Source of the DNA: Linyphia triangularis
Taxonomy: Eukaryota > Arthropoda > Arachnida > Araneae > Linyphiidae
Assembly (NCBI GenBank): GCA_963978545.1
Contig: OZ021727.1
Span: 46,537,385 to 46,601,384 of the forward strand
DNA length: 64,000 nt
Direction: 5' to 3'
A program made the translations under genes and the position numbers. The notes under the pieces were generated by a model. The model searched no databases. It saw only the letters and a program-made list of their open reading frames with translations, and was not told the origin of the DNA. Of this stretch, positions 24,167 to 38,209 are shown in pieces. Within the stretch, counting starts at the first letter, position 1; each line of letters begins with the position of its first letter.

Positions 24167-25026
24167 TTATCTAATTTGGTCAATCGACTATCATCCATTA
24201 AACATAGAAGTATTTACACAAAAAAGAAAGTAAAATGTATTAGAATAAAAAATAACTCATTTGAAGAGGAATTAAATTCCTAAAAAGTCTTCCTTATCCA
24301 ATGTTGATTTGAGCAGATGTAGTTTTTTTTTTTTTTTTTTTTTTTTGACTTTATGGCTGTAGCTTTTCTTTACTTTTAAAGAAATTCAATTAGTAAAAGT
24401 TTAGCTATCATTAAATCAGATAAAAGCAATCGTAAGAGAAGATTTTAAATGATAATATTATTAGCGTTGCTGACTAATGACTATAATGAATTGCTTAATG
24501 TTAAAAGGATACTTCTTGAATTTTAGATTTTATACGAAGAAAAAAAATTTCTACACGAAAATAGAAGCCAGAATCAAATATAAACTTAACAAAGCTATAT
24601 CGCCGTAATAAAAAAAAAACGCACAATTCTCTTTGAAATTTCAAACGATACCTCCACCTTAATATTTACACCAAAACGACAAAATGCAAACCTAAACGGG
24701 GAATTCAAAAGTCCTTCTTTAACATCGAAAGATTCATGCACTCTTTGTTTAAATAATTAAGTAATCCTTTCACCAAATCAATCAATTTAGAACCAACATT
24801 AATAACATCAAAATTATAAAAACTCCTTAAGTCCCAAAAAAAGCAGTCCATCAGAAAAGAAAAAAATTGACTCTATTGGTCACTTAAGAATTTATTTGCT
24901 GTAGACTGCCTCTTAGATCGAGAAATTATATACTAATCATCTAATTCAGATAATTTTAAAATATTATAATATTATCTACAAGGTTCACACAATAAAAATA
25001 TTTTTAAAAAATCCATCGTTACATAC

Positions 25027-25172
25027 TTTGCCTGAAGTTAGAGCCTTGAGTGCAAAGATCAGCGAGTAGCTGCTGGGCTCCACTAGTTAATGTTCTGTAC
25101 AGTTCTCTTTGAGTTTCGTCGAAGCAACGGCTGGTGAAATTATTGACACACTGCATGGCATCCTGTAGATGT
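25027..25172 (-). CDS. Exon 3 of the secreted Cys-rich protein gene
   Basis: This 146-nt exon has a pyrimidine-rich acceptor (TTTTTCCAG) and the donor GTATGT. One base completes Gly53, 48 codons follow (residues 54-101), and one A carries over. The segment includes QCVNNFTSRCF, with cysteines at 61 and 69 and an N-glycosylation sequon at 64-66, and LADLCTQGSNFRQ with Cys93. GC content is clearly above that of the flanking intron. The C-x7-C then LC-x2-GS pattern matches what I recall of uncharacterised arthropod secreted proteins. That is family memory, not a database result. Confidence 0.88.
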
Positions 25173-26129
25173 CTGGAAAAAAAAATGATTAACTTAATTT
25201 CAATATATAATAAATAGTTTCATACCATTTGGCATACCAAGAGAAGAAAAGTGTATGGGGTAGAAACATATTGTACAAAAATACTGTTAGGAACCAAAAT
25301 ATGACGTAGTATAATCTATAATTTTGAAATATTACATTGTCTAGTTTCAATTTCAAGAAAATATGCTTTAAAAATTTCAATTTAAAGATTTTTTTTAATT
25401 AATATTTAAAGTGTTCACAATTGAATTCTATTCTCAATAATAATTTCTACAATAGAATATTATTTTGGTTCTTGAGTATGAAATCATGTATATAAATTAT
25501 CTGCTATTAATAAGATTTAGTTGCATGTTTATAAAATGGCAAGAAATGAAATACGTTGACAAATCACAAATTTTCAACTATTTTCAATATATTATACTTA
25601 TTTTTAAAATATTTATATCAATACATTCATGTTTTGAAATGTACACAATTTTGTAGTGCAGCGTTCTGAGTTCCAACCATTTGCATAATCATTTTTATTT
25701 ACAATTTATATCAAATAAGAATAGTGTTTGGAGAGAATCTGTTGACATTTCTAATGCGTTTTTGGAAGAAATGGAACTTCTCAGATATCCTCAAACCATT
25801 TGAAATTTTTCTCGATTCTAATCTCAAATTATATTCCAAAATAGGAAAAGTGGAAACATCTAAAAATATCCGCTTTTCGGATTACTTCTTGTATCCAGTC
25901 ATGCCCATCTCCTCAAATCCATCTCGATGACAGTTGACTTTATGTCGAATAAGGAGTTTAGAAAAAAAAAATTGTTTGCATTGCAAGATCGAATAACAAG
26001 CTAGAATTTGGTATTTTATTTCGAGTAAGTAGTTCAAAATCTATTTCTGATTAAACTATAAAACTTTTTTTTAAATGTTAAAAAGCACACAAAATACTAT
26101 ATTGTGACAGTCAATGTCACTAAAAACAC

Positions 26130-26505
26130 GCCAGTAGTGCAAATCCACAGGTCAATATCGTCTCGACACTGGCCAATCCTGATGTGGAACGTTTTAGACT
26201 GGTCATTGCTACAGATCTTGACCAAAATCCGTAGCAACGGCCCCAGTGCTGTGTAAAATATACTAGAAAGTTTGAAATGTTAATAATTAAGAGTATTAAA
26301 ATTGAAATATAGTGTTATAAGAAAGGACGGAGGAGTAAAAATACGTTTTAAGATGATTTTGACGTGTTTGTTTTTAAAATAAATTCGTGTATTTTGGAAT
26401 GATGCTCAATATTTGGCAAGGACCGGCCAATCTTCCTAGAACCCCTGTTTCCAAGATTGGCCAATACCGCTGTGCTACATGGCCAGTTACACACGCATTT
26501 TAATA
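26130..26505 (+). repeat. Dispersed repeat family B, copy 1
   Basis: It matches the reverse complement of 62135-62410 through GACACTGGCCAATCCTGATGTG, a diverged middle, and AGAACCCCTGTTTCCAA then CAATACCnCT. The motif TTGGCCAAT/ACTGGCC recurs inside the unit. No coding frame or target duplication was seen. It lies in intron 2. Confidence 0.65.
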
Positions 26506-27206
26506 CTGTACATCAAGTTCAAAGGCAAAGCGTGGATAATGTTGTGACATTCAGTAACTAAAATTTCCTTCGGTAATGGTTTAGGACATCTAATAAAAAT
26601 CCAGTCACTTTTGAAGGTTTTTTTTTTTATTATTACTAAAGAATTTCACCAAGTTTGGGAGTTTGGGATCAAACTTAGAAAGAAAACGTCATCGAATATT
26701 CATGTTTACCCCTGATTATCTCTATTTGAACATAAAATGCAAACTTATTGTTGAATTACTTGCTGAATGCTTTCAATGTTGAATGCAAGTTGAAATGCAT
26801 TCAAATTTCCCTGAAGAGAAGTCCTCTACAACTTAAACTTGAAGGCATTTCCAGTTATTCTTATCTAATCCTATTCATTTTATTGAGATCCTTTATATAT
26901 GACAAATTTTTGTAGCATGTTTAGTTTAGGTTTTGCAAATTGCAATTCGACACACTGTAATCAGTTCAAGTACTTCTGGATCATAACTTTAGGTGTGGAA
27001 ATTCATATCAACGATACCTTTCATCTAATGCATTGTATGTGTTTATGCATCGTATGTGTTCTGTCAGATAATGTTCACCTCAGACAGATAGACAAATTAA
27101 CTGAAAAAATTAACCTTCTTAAAAATGTCTCAATAAATTTGTGATAGCAAACCATAGTGAACATTATTTATAACAAAGTTTTGTTAATAGGTTAACCCAT
27201 TAACGA

Positions 27207-27232
27207 CGATTGGTAAGAAAATCTTCCAATCG
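27207..27232 (+). repeat. Small hairpin (CGATTGG / CCAATCG)
   Basis: CGATTGG and CCAATCG pair across a 12-nt loop that itself pairs partly (AAGA/TCTT). Its function is unknown. Confidence 0.5.
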
Positions 27233-27689
27233 ACGTTTTAGGGTTTTTCTTTGCTAATAAATTGCGATTGGGATTTCACTGTGTGTGTGTGTGTTAATTT
27301 TTCAATAAATCTGAATAATGCTAGATATACTTTAAATTATATAAATAAACAAGGTAAAAGTTAAAAACAATGACTTCTTATACATTTCAAAGCCGTCTTT
27401 AATGGGTTATGTAACAATGGAATTATGGTAACTTTGAATTAATATCAGGAAATCAATATGAAACACTTTATTTCATATAAACTAGGAGTAAAATATTTTT
27501 CAAATCAATAATTTCATTTTCGTAGATATTTTCAGTTATATAAACTGTATTACAATTCAAAGGCATACTTTTTGAAACCCTATCTATTTAAGTATCATTA
27601 TCATATAACAGTATATTTGAATTTTAAATTAAATTGGCATATTACAAAAAATTCATACCGAAAGGTTAATACAAAATTATTACAAAATT

Positions 27690-28055
27690 GTTTACTCAAT
27701 GCATGTCATGCTGTATATCCACAGACATTTTACAAATTTTATTAAGGGGTCTGTTTAAACTGCAACAAGTGCATATCCCCTTAAGTTTCTGTCCGAAGCT
27801 TTTGGGGGAATATTTAAACAGGGGTTTGGCCAATTGGTCAAATAAGAGTTGGCGATTCCATAAAGGATTAGAGCCGCTCCAATGGCGTAGAGAGAGAAGT
27901 TTTGATGTAATTATGAGGGGGATCGTAAGAGACAGAAGGAAATTGGGGAGATAGCAAGTCGGTCAAGCGGTGGTTCCTAAGAGAGAGATGCATTTTTATC
28001 GGACGCAATGACGCGCACATGAGATCGCCATTTTCCTGACCCTGATATGCCAGTA
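27690..28055 (+). other. GC-raised unexplained segment inside intron 2
   Basis: About 365 bp differ in composition from the flanking intron. They hold an 88-codon + frame at 27688-27954, a CCAATTGG core near 27830, repeated CTGTTTAAA/TTTAAACAG blocks, and a consensus donor (CCAGTAAGT) near 28050. This looks like a promoter plus noncoding first exon, or a piece of an LTR. I recognise no protein and see no second copy in the window. Confidence 0.3.
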
Positions 28056-28762
28056 AGTGAAATTTCTTGATTCAAATGCTCAGCCAGTTTTTATACTGTA
28101 TAGTAATCAAAAGTGTCAATATGAAAAAGTGTCAATATGATTTATTAGTTGTCCTATGATATCTTTATGATATATTATATTTTGCTTTTAATCTATGGAT
28201 GTCAGCACTGACTTAACTAAGCGTGCTTTGAGGAAATGTGTTGTCTAAATACCTATTGTTCATGAATAAATATCATTTCAAGTTACGAATTTGAGTTATT
28301 CCAACGCTTTAACTTATGCACGAAATTAGGTTCATTTAGATTAATTCTGACGTTTGTTAACTAACCACTATACTCACGGCAATGCACCAATGTAAATGTA
28401 ATTTTAAATGTCTTAGTTTAAAAATTAACCCATAAATAATTCACAAAAATTTTTAAAAGTATATGACCTGAATTTTATACTTACCTGAATATATCGCTAA
28501 TTTTCTATAGATTACATATTTATATAAAAAAAATATTTTTTGTTGCTCACAAAAAAGTTTGCTGATTCATTCCAAACATATTGCAGTATATCTATACTTA
28601 ACTATTTCAGTGAGAAATTTATTTTTATTTGCACAATGATTTTTGATAATATGGCGCCACCGGTATTTTATATTTTAATTAAACTTTTCTGAAATCTAGG
28701 TGTAATGAATATCTAAATGCAATATTTTTAATATCAAAGTATTTTAAAAGGCTGAGACTTAC

Positions 28763-28895
28763 CCACATGTTTGACTCAATTCATACTCTGTTTGTGCAAA
28801 TGCTAGATCTTGGTTATTTGTGAGAACCTTTAATTCTTCCATACATCCCCTTAGATCACTGTCATTGCATTTTGGAGCACAAAAGACGAATGAAG
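28763..28895 (-). CDS. Exon 2 of the secreted Cys-rich protein gene
   Basis: This 133-nt exon has an acceptor ending TTTCTAG and the consensus donor GTAAGT. Two leading bases complete an Ala codon, 43 whole codons follow, and GG carries over. It encodes the end of the signal peptide (SFVFC) and the start of the mature protein (residues 10-52), with cysteines at 18, 26 and 52. The other two frames between the splice sites contain stops. The terminal GG joins the A of exon 3 to give Gly53 without a frame break. Both splice sites and the neighbouring exons agree, so the exon is well supported even though it is only 44 residues long. Confidence 0.85.
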
Positions 28896-29619
28896 CTAGA
28901 AATGAAAAAAATCATGTCTAATCATGAATGAATAATATATGAACACCTTATGTAATCAAAAGTAATAATAATAAACACCAGCATAAATTTTCACATTACT
29001 GATCAGAGTTGTAATGAAAAAATCTTAAAAATGTACAATAACAAAATTTTTATTCCACCCATCAGTATTTTAAATTTCTATGTGTTTTATTTTGGAAATG
29101 TTCGATTCTAATATATTGATCCCTTATCAGTATTTTTTCTGTATCTACATTGGTTTTGTAGAAATTAATCATGAATCAACAAAGATATGAATTTATTATT
29201 AAAGTTTCTCAAGTAGAGAAGTAAATTTTTCTACGTTCTACATAATAACTATATAAATATAACATTAGGATATTATTAATTAATGAAATATGATTTTTCC
29301 TTTGAGTCTTTCAGGAAATAGTTTATGTAATTCAAGAAATAATTTATCTTTTATTAATTTTCCAAATTTACAAAGATTAAGAGTTACTACTAGAATTTTC
29401 CCTGATTTCTTTAAAAATTAATACTTTCTATTAAGTGGTTCGATATCATTACAGTTATATATATTTTAATTCAAATACATGTAATAAGTATAATCAAAGC
29501 AATTTATATTTCCTACTTTTAAAACAATTAAAATAATTTAATTGTGAGGCACTTCATAAGAAACACTTTTCAGGCAAAAGTTATAAATGGTATCAGTGAA
29601 ACAGTAAAAAAACTTCCTG

Positions 29620-29621
<2 letters not shown>

Positions 29622-29659
<38 letters not shown>
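29622..29659 (+). repeat. Poly(T) tract, 38 nt
   Basis: This is the longest homopolymer in the window. It is followed by ATTTTATTTTTTTT. Confidence 0.95.
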
Positions 29660-29661
<2 letters not shown>

Positions 29662-30195
29662 TTTATTTTTTTTTATGCATAAATAAAATGTGACTACAAA
29701 TGTTTAAAAAATAAATATTATTTTTATATTTTAAAAACTTATTACTCTAAACACAAAGACACAGAATAAAAATGAATAGGATGTGTAATTATTGCACTTC
29801 GACATTTCACAAAACTGACGAGTATTTTATAATAGAAACTTATTTAGAAAATATTTTTTTTTTTTATATTTCGTTTGAAATAACATTCTTACACGTTCCC
29901 TTTTACTTTAATCATTCAGGTTATAATATCTGCCCATTCAATAACACAGATAAAGGGCGATTGTTTTGTATTCGAGCAATATTAATGCTTTCACTTAATC
30001 GGTTTCTATTTCATGTATAAGCGTTTTGGTAGGCCCATAGTTTTAAAACACGTTATTTTTCAGCCTAGAGCTGTAAAGTCTGAATCAGAGCCGTCCTCCG
30101 TGATGAACCAGCACTCTAACAATAAAAGTACTCTATACGATAGTTTATGAATATCTCGTTTTTATACAGTGTCTATTTCTGATAAGATTTAATAT

Positions 30196-30198
<3 letters not shown>

Positions 30199-30258
<60 letters not shown>
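30199..30258. repeat. (TA)n microsatellite, about 30 units
   Basis: About 60 bp of uninterrupted alternating A and T in intron 1. Confidence 0.95.
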
Positions 30259-30260
<2 letters not shown>

Positions 30261-30861
30261 TCTTTGAATTTAGGATTTTTCATGTGCCAAAACTCTTTTT
30301 CTGAAAAGTATACCCAGTTTTCCAGTTTTTTCAGTAAGTTTTGTTTTCTATATGTATATAATCTTACTTAACTTCATTTGACAAAAAATACAAGCATTTG
30401 TTGTTATTTAAAATTTTCACATAGTTATTAGATTTATTTATTTGTATGTGTTTGGATATGGACAAGATATATGAAAAGTCACATTGATGTCAACCAACCG
30501 GTGTTACCAGATCATTTCAATTTTCAGACAGAAATAAAACTATGAAAGGGATATTATATATGTTCTGTATTAACCTTTGAGAACCAGAAAGAAAAAACTA
30601 ACTTATGAAAAAACAAGTTTCAATATAAATTCTTTTTATACATTGCAATTTATTTAAGCAATTTTAAACTCATAACGACTTTTCATAATGTCTAACTACT
30701 GCGAAGAAAACTATAGATTTATTTCATTTACAAAACTTTTTGACCAAAAAACTTGGTGAAATGTATTTCTGACAACGAATCTATGTGGCAAACTACAGTT
30801 CCATTGGATGAAGAATGTGGATTAATTAGTTCCACAAAGCTGAATGCAGTATGTGCAAAAG

Positions 30862-31003
30862 TGACATTTTAGTGACAGACTCCAAAACTTAATAGAATGC
30901 AATGCCATCGACAAGGAGTTTTCAGATCAATTGAATGACGGCAAATGGGTTAAATAGTACTCCGCAGATTTGCCGTCACAAACAAAACTGAAATTAATAT
31001 AAA
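30862..31003 (+). repeat. Dispersed repeat family C, copy 2
   Basis: Shares with the reverse complement of 56175-56347: TTTTAGTGACAG, ATAGAATGCA, GCCATCGACA, ATTGAATGACG, CAGATTTGCC, and a tail ending GAAATTAATATAAAAG. No open frame is conserved. Confidence 0.65.
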
Positions 31004-31284
31004 AGATTAGTAAAGAGACTTAAATAGAGCTTTTCTTGAATTGAAATAGCACATGCTTCTGTTCAAAATATTTCAATCACTTTTAGTCATTTTTATAACA
31101 ATCCAATAAAAGAACCAATAATTCATCATTGGAGGATGATTCATCATTGAAAATTTTGATATATTGTTTATTTGGAACTTCCGACTGTCTATATCTGCCA
31201 CTATAAAGTGCTTAACACAACCAAATATGTCTCGTAATTTTGAGCATCTAGAAGAATTCGAGATCAAAATATTCTAGTGTAAAC

Positions 31285-31400
31285 CCCTCTCTCCAACTCC
31301 ATCATACCAACGAGAGGACATTGAGGCCACGACACATTTAATGTGCACCAGCCCCCATTAGATACACACCGAACTTTGGAAGAATTGATGATATGAAAGA
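31285..31400 (+). repeat. Possible SINE-related fragment
   Basis: A GC-raised stretch reading CCCCTCTCTCCAACTCC, ACCAACGAGAGGACATTGA and GTGCACCAGCCCCC. It looks like a common spider dispersed sequence as I remember it, but no copy or target duplication is visible here. Confidence 0.25.
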
Positions 31401-34400
31401 GAAGTCTACGATATGCTAAGTATATTAAAAAAGGGAAACTTATACGTAAAACATTTCTTTTTCATATTTAAAGTATCAAATTTACACTCAAACAAGATAT
31501 CCATTCAAAAAGTCAATTTTAATGAAAATATACAAATATTTTTGTTTTGTAATCTTACTTACTGCATTTAAGAATCTAAAATATCCTGATGTATTTCACA
31601 TAATGAAAATCTAAAGAGTAAGTTTCATATGCGCTGCTTTAAATTGAAGTCATGAAGTTTTTAATATACTGAAAGCTACCAGGATGAAAAAAAATAAGAA
31701 TCAATTGTTTACAAGCCTCTCTATGGTTAGTACGACAACTTCTTAAGAATACTATGAAATGACCTAAACATTTTTATTAAGATGAGGTATTTTAAAATTG
31801 CCTCTGATTTTGGTTTAAAGTCGTTTCTCGAATTATAAGGAATGAAGACATAAAATAATTTAAGTATTTGCATTTTTAATAAATTTATATTTAAAATTTT
31901 ATTTTTTTTTAAAGAATGTACGAATTATACAAACGGTGTACAAATGGAATTTTTAATATCTGTGTTACAATTTTCTGTAGAACGCTATTTGTTTCAGCGA
32001 AATCTTACTAAAACTTACCTTAATTTAAAAAAAAATCCAAACAGTTCTTTAAATGCTTTTTAATTTTTTATCATTTAACTGCTTTTTATCTTAACTAACT
32101 TGAAATCATAAAAGTTTTTCTAAATTAAATATTTTTTTAAAAATTCCATGCTGACCGACACATAAATTTAGTTTTTTTTTAACATAATAATCTTAAATAA
32201 AAATACATTAGAAATATGAAAAAATACTAAAAGTGGATATTTCTTTTTCAGCGAATAATAGTTAAAATAATAATTAATCGCTTATTAACTAATATGGTGA
32301 GGGCAGTATATCCTAGTGCAGTTTATATAGCCTTATAACTAAATATTATCGTGCCGTTTCTCCTACTAAGATTTTATTTTACTAAACTATTTTGTTTTAA
32401 TTTACATAATAGCTAGAGTTTTATAAAATTGTGTTTATTTATGTGATGGCAACTCGGAGTAGTGTACTATAGAGAGAGAGAGAGATGTTTAACATTGAAA
32501 TGGCACAGTGAATAATAAAGATGTTTTTTGTTTAAACTTCCATTTCGCTTTCACGCTTATCCATCTACAAGTTTCATATAACATACACAACATTGCTGTA
32601 TTATTAATCAGTTAATTATTAATCAGTTAAATGAAAATAACGTTTTACTTATAAATCATTTGATAAGAGACTGGGGAATAAAAAATTATTTTTCAATTAG
32701 AGACGAAAATTGAAATCAGTAATTGATTAACAAGTTTTATCTACTCCTAATGATCTATACATTAATAGTTGACAGAGTCACAATCTATGTTATCACAAGA
32801 ACACACAAGGCATTTTAACCTCATGTTTGTCACCCATAGTATGTCAACTTACCCTAAACGATGAGGTCAATCCTTGTAAAATCAAATACCTGTCATAATT
32901 TTTTGTTGTTGTGGAATCGACAACAGAAAAAATTAGAAAGTAGAAGTGTTTAAGTTTTATCACTTTATAGTTGAATAAATTTTGTAAGTTTGTATTTGGG
33001 GAAGGCTCGTCATTTCTGCAAAATAAAAATCACTAAATTCAAATGCACTCTACTAGTAGTATGCAACTGACTTGAGAAGTCCACATAGAAATTAATTTAT
33101 GGATATTAAAAAGTATTTTCAGTAGTTTGTATGAAAATTTTTATAATGAATTTTTTGAGGATAAATTGCACTGTATGGAACTTAAAAAATAAACATAATA
33201 ACAAAATAAAATGTCCTTAGTTTTAACAGTCGAATAAAAACTTGTATAGCAATACGTTAGAGTAATTTGGCAAAATGGCTAATAAATTCTTAGATATTTT
33301 AGCGACATTTTCAACACGGTAATCTGTTTATTGCCACGGCTAAATCAAAGTGCCTGGCTACCAAGTTCTTCAGACATCACCTCATACGGATTTTTTTTTT
33401 TCTTTTGGGGCTAAAGACAAAATCTACTCAAAGAACATCTGTGGTGTTGAAGCTATTCGTATCTCAATATCCACTTCTATTGCTACTCTGACAAGAGAAA
33501 TGCAATAGCATACACGGTTGGAACTGGACTACCAGCTGGATATTCTCAGGATTACTAAGTAAGCCCACGTAGAAGTGCATTGATTTTTTTTTTCTCTAAA
33601 AACTTTGGTAGTCCTATTATCTAATTTTATGCTATTCTCGCGCTTAATAACTTTTCTATTAAGTATAGTGACTTCTCCAAATTAAGGAGATTTGATTTGT
33701 ACACAATGTTTATAAAAAATATAGTCAAAAATGTACTTACTCAAATTAATAAGTTTCAGTTGTGAAATATTTTCAAGCAATATTGTAATTGTATCGTTAG
33801 ATTACGTGATAAAAATTACATTTTAAGGCCAGTATTTATTTCAAAATAAACGTTAAATGGAAAATGAACTTTAAATTATTAGAAGATGAAAAGATATTAG
33901 TATAAAAGTAAACATTTGAGTCACTATAAAATTAATTTTCTTCTGTTAGAAAATATATTCATGTTAAAATAAAGGTTACATTCTCAAATCAAATTAATTA
34001 AAATTTGAGATTTCCTTATTTCTTTCTTTTCTTATTATATATTATATTTGTTAGGCTTCGAGGAGATATTTTTATTCATAACTTGCAAAGAAAATATTTA
34101 ATGTAATTAATTAAATTAAAATAATTGCAAGAATAAAAACTGAATAATAAAATTAATTACTTTGGAAGAATGTTTCAATAATTAACATATAGTTTGTTCC
34201 TTTTAAAGAATGTCATATTAAATTGTGGATGGATAAAATATATCTTCCTTTAATTTTTAAGAATTTTGGAATTAAATTAGATGCAATGGAATGCGTATTG
34301 ATATTGTAATTTGAACCATAAAAAAAAGTGTGTACATTTCAAAATGTCTCTTAATTGCATTTACAGTATAAATTAAAACAAATAAAAAAAATATTATTTA

Positions 34401-35946
34401 AATTAATATAAATAATATATTATTTATTCTAGTAATATTATAGCTTGATGCTTCCTGGAGTTCGTCTTATAAATTAATAACTTGCGATAACAGATTTGTC
34501 ATAATCTACTGTCTTGTCTAACCAATTACAATAGATTTTTTCATATCATAGTTGCTGCCACAAATCTGTCAACTTTTTAGGAAAGGAAACCTCTGTATTT
34601 TCTACATTTTAAATAAACATCATGTTTCTCAAAGTAATATAATTTTAAAAATAACTAAAAATCTATCTAAAAGTAACAAAAAAAAATATTTATATTAAGA
34701 AAAATTGATGGTAGGATGACGAAGTTTTCTAAAAAATACTCATGATAAATAGGATTTTTCAACCACAAAAGAAAAAAAAAAATTTCATCATCTGATGGAG
34801 AAGAGGTAAATTTTAAAAACTGCCTAGTGTTATTTATGTAAAATTTAGGCATTAATAAATAAACTTTTATTGTAACCTTATTGATATATATCTATTATAG
34901 TTGGATCACTATAATTCGCAACAAAAAATTTCTTTCGATATATAACAAAATATTTTGTTTTTACTATAATTTACGTTTGGAAATATATAAATTTTGATAT
35001 CAATTTGTAAACATTGGAAGATGGAACACTAACAAAATCATCATCTGTCACAAAATGTCCAAACTTTATTGTTCAGCCATATTTCAATTTAAGCAATAAT
35101 TGTCTTCATTTTATTTATGTAAAATTCTAATAAATTTATGCAAAAACTAAGGCAATATAATTTAAATAAAATGCTTTGCTTATTTAAAAAAAAAAATTGA
35201 AAACATAGTTTATATCCGCATATTCTTGGTATTCTGAAGTATTTTATTTTCAACATACCCTCCCAAAATGAACTAAAACATTACGAAATTGGAATAATAT
35301 TAATAATTAAACATTTCCCTAATTATATTTAAACTGCGATGTATTTTTTTTAAATATAATTTTAAAAATAAATTACCTTCCAAGTAAAGAAATCAATGAA
35401 AAGAATTCAAAGATAGGAAAATTGTGAACTTTAAAAATTTTCTCAGCAAAACTGTGATACATCAATTAAAATATATTACACTTCAAACCATGTAACACGA
35501 AGTTACTTTATAATGTATTTAATTTTTTAGTGAAATTATTGTGTTCCCGCTTTCAATATGATATTACATTTCGAAGAAAATTCGATATGGGATATATGTT
35601 CTACAAAATGTGATTGCTGTAGAAAATAGGTAAGTGATGAATAGTCTTTGCAATTGTACCAATAGGTACTCGAGAAGTGTGGTGGTAAAGTAGAACTCTG
35701 AGAAATAAAAGTAGGTAACAGTATTTACTTTAAAACATATGTTAATGACTAGATGATATCTTCCACCTGGGAAATGTCCAAAGCAAAAAAGAAAAAAGAA
35801 AAAAAAAAAAACGACTATCAAGCCAGCTAGGAAACTCTCACAGAGATAGCATGACAATACATACTAAATACAAATGGGGGATTACACAGGTGGCGGTTAA
35901 ACAGGCTAATATGAATGGCTAATCGCAAACTAGGTACGGTACTGGT

Positions 35947-36004
35947 ACTGACAATCTGACAAGGCTTGTAGATTGGCACTGACTGTCTGAAGAAGCTTGT
36001 AGAT
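35947..36004 (+). repeat. Imperfect tandem duplication, about 31-bp period
   Basis: Two units of about 27 nt (ACTGACAATCTGACAAGG... and ACTGACTGTCTGAAGAAG...) both end GCTTGTAGAT. Confidence 0.6.
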
Positions 36005-36644
36005 CAGGGATCAAGGGCATGTGGACTGGTCACCACAGAATGAATTGGAAGATACAGATAGAAAAAAATTTAATTTTTACTTTAGTTAATATAGTAAATG
36101 CAAGTTTTACATTTTACTACTCGGCCGGGCATTATAGATTGGATAGAGAAATTATTTTTTGAAATGTTTCAATCACAATTTTTTCTTTTCTCTAGTGCTG
36201 TCATCTACAATATACTATCTCAACTTTCTATTTTCTTTTAACTATTTCTGTTTTTTTTTTTTTTTTAATCTTCTATTCTGAAAAAAAAATAATACAATGT
36301 GAAATCGTAAATAAACTATTCATTAAAAGTGAAGGTCTTAGTTTTTCAATTAGTGTATCATTTGTCAATTTCAGTTTCGCATAGCGGGAGAATATGGGAT
36401 AGTCACAAAAAAGAATCCAGAAATAATACAAATTTGCTTTTTCATGCAAGGCACCTATGCTGAAAGACATCCACTAATAAAGATTACTCTTTAAGGTGCC
36501 TCTTGGATATGAATTTTTTAAATCCAATCAGCTCCAACAAAAATGTATTAGCTAAAGACTTATAGTGGTTTAAGTTCAATACTAGTAGCATTAGTTCAAC
36601 ACTTTTATGCAAACACCAGTGTATAAAATCATACACTTGTAGCG

Positions 36645-36718
36645 ATGTGAGCTAACGGGAGTCGAACCAGGGACTCCTAGATCCGTAGACAAGTGTTCGA
36701 ACCACTAGGCAAAAGCAA
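36645..36718 (-). mobile_element. tRNA-Arg-like SINE head (not an intact tRNA)
   Basis: The minus strand reads TGCCTAGTGGTTCGAACAC (A-box region), CTACGGATC (an ACG anticodon-loop context as in tRNA-Arg), then GGTTCGACTCC, a perfect B box. The T stem does not pair fully and the acceptor stem does not close, so it is not a functional tRNA. It is probably the head of a SINE whose body runs toward 36480. The upstream 36720-36970 part holds GAGTT-rich cryptic repeats and a 97-codon chance frame. No target duplication was found. Confidence 0.55.
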
Positions 36719-38209
36719 TAACAAGTGCCTAGGAGTTGTATCTGTGTTTTGTACACGAGACCACCACATATCCCCTTCCCAGGGAGTCGCGAAGGGGGCG
36801 AACGATTGAGTTACTTTCATGTGAGTTGAGTGCGTTGCATGAGAGTTGAGTGAGAGAGTTGAGAGTTCACTCTTGTACAAAAGACAAATAAGTGCTAGGA
36901 TATAAAAGTTCTGGTAAAGAAGGTAAAGAGGTATAAAAGCGGTAGAGTGGTAAAAAGCACAAAAAGTCACAATAGATTAAAAAAGTTATTTTGTCCTATT
37001 TAAGAAGAAAGATATTTCTTTAAAAAAGGCCTCGTTAAAATATATTTTTTAAATTCAAGAATTCTGTAAATTCAGTCAGCCATAGAATAGTAACTTATGT
37101 TATTGGATACTTTAAGCATCTTCAAGCATTGAAGTAATTTTGCGTGAGCATATTTTTAAATCTACACATAAAGCTAATTTTAAATTAATTGCAAAAAAAA
37201 AGGTATTTCAATTGCCGTTACGAATTGTAACGTATTTTGCAATTGATCTGGTTTAAATACACAAGTTTCATAGATATTGTAATTAGATACTTTGGAATGA
37301 CATACAAATTGCATTGGTCTAGAAAGACACATTTATAAAAATAAAAAAAAAAACCTTCGAGTCTTTTTAAGTAATCATTAAACCCGATAATTATAAAATA
37401 ATTGTTTACGTATACTGTCTAAGAATCGTGTACGTACTAACTTTATAATAAAGGTAAAAACAAAATAAAAACAAAAGAAACAAAGATAATAATTGTATGA
37501 GTAAACTCTTTTTTATCATATATATAATTCGTTACATAAATTGTTTCATGAGTATGAAATTAAAAAAAGGAAATTAAACGATCAGCTATAATTAAATTAA
37601 TTTATTAGAAATTAGAATATATAGTTACTTGATAATTTATTAATTCAATACTTATTTATCATTTCAATTTTCATTAACTTAACTTATTCATTTAAGAGTA
37701 AAACATGGAAGGTATTATTTTAGAAATATATAGCTAAAGTCATTGAATTTTTATCCGACAATGCAATAGTACCGCACATCAAAATTGCAGCACTACCACA
37801 CTCAAAGAGCTTCCTGAGCATTATTTCATATATTAATTGATGTATTAATTCAATGGAATCTTAACAATATGATCAGTTAAGACTCACGCGAAACTGATTA
37901 TGCCTTCCTCACTAACACAGTGCCCCATTAGTCTAATGCAATTCAATTCCATATCAATCGACTAACACGTAGCTTCCTGGACTCCCAAAGGCCTTCATAA
38001 CATAAGAGGCTGAAAGCAGATGAGGCTTCAGGAAGACATGAACCAATTAACGATTTCATCATTGAGGCATTGAAACTGAAATGGTTAAAATGCATTTCGT
38101 TAGCGCTGAGTGTTAATAACTCCTCGAAATGCAGTGTATAGTGTTTAACTGACGGCTTACATACCTTATTTTGTTTTCAATAATTATCATAATAATAAGA
38201 TGAAATTAT

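Larger units (their letters stand above)
17391..25026 (-). other. Intron 3 of the secreted-protein gene
   Basis: 7.6 kb, starting GTATGT and ending TTTAG on the minus strand. Holds the second LTR, family C copy 1 and family A copy 1. Otherwise AT-rich with no exon needed, as the flanking exons join exactly. Confidence 0.75.
25173..28762 (-). other. Intron 2 of the secreted-protein gene
   Basis: 3.6 kb, GTAAGT to TTCCAG. Holds family B copy 1, the hairpin at 27207, a GT repeat near 27281 and the unexplained 27690-28055 segment. Confidence 0.75.

Noticed and set aside
36645..36718. Functional tRNA-Arg gene
   Set aside because: B box is perfect, but the T stem has mismatches and the acceptor stem does not close.
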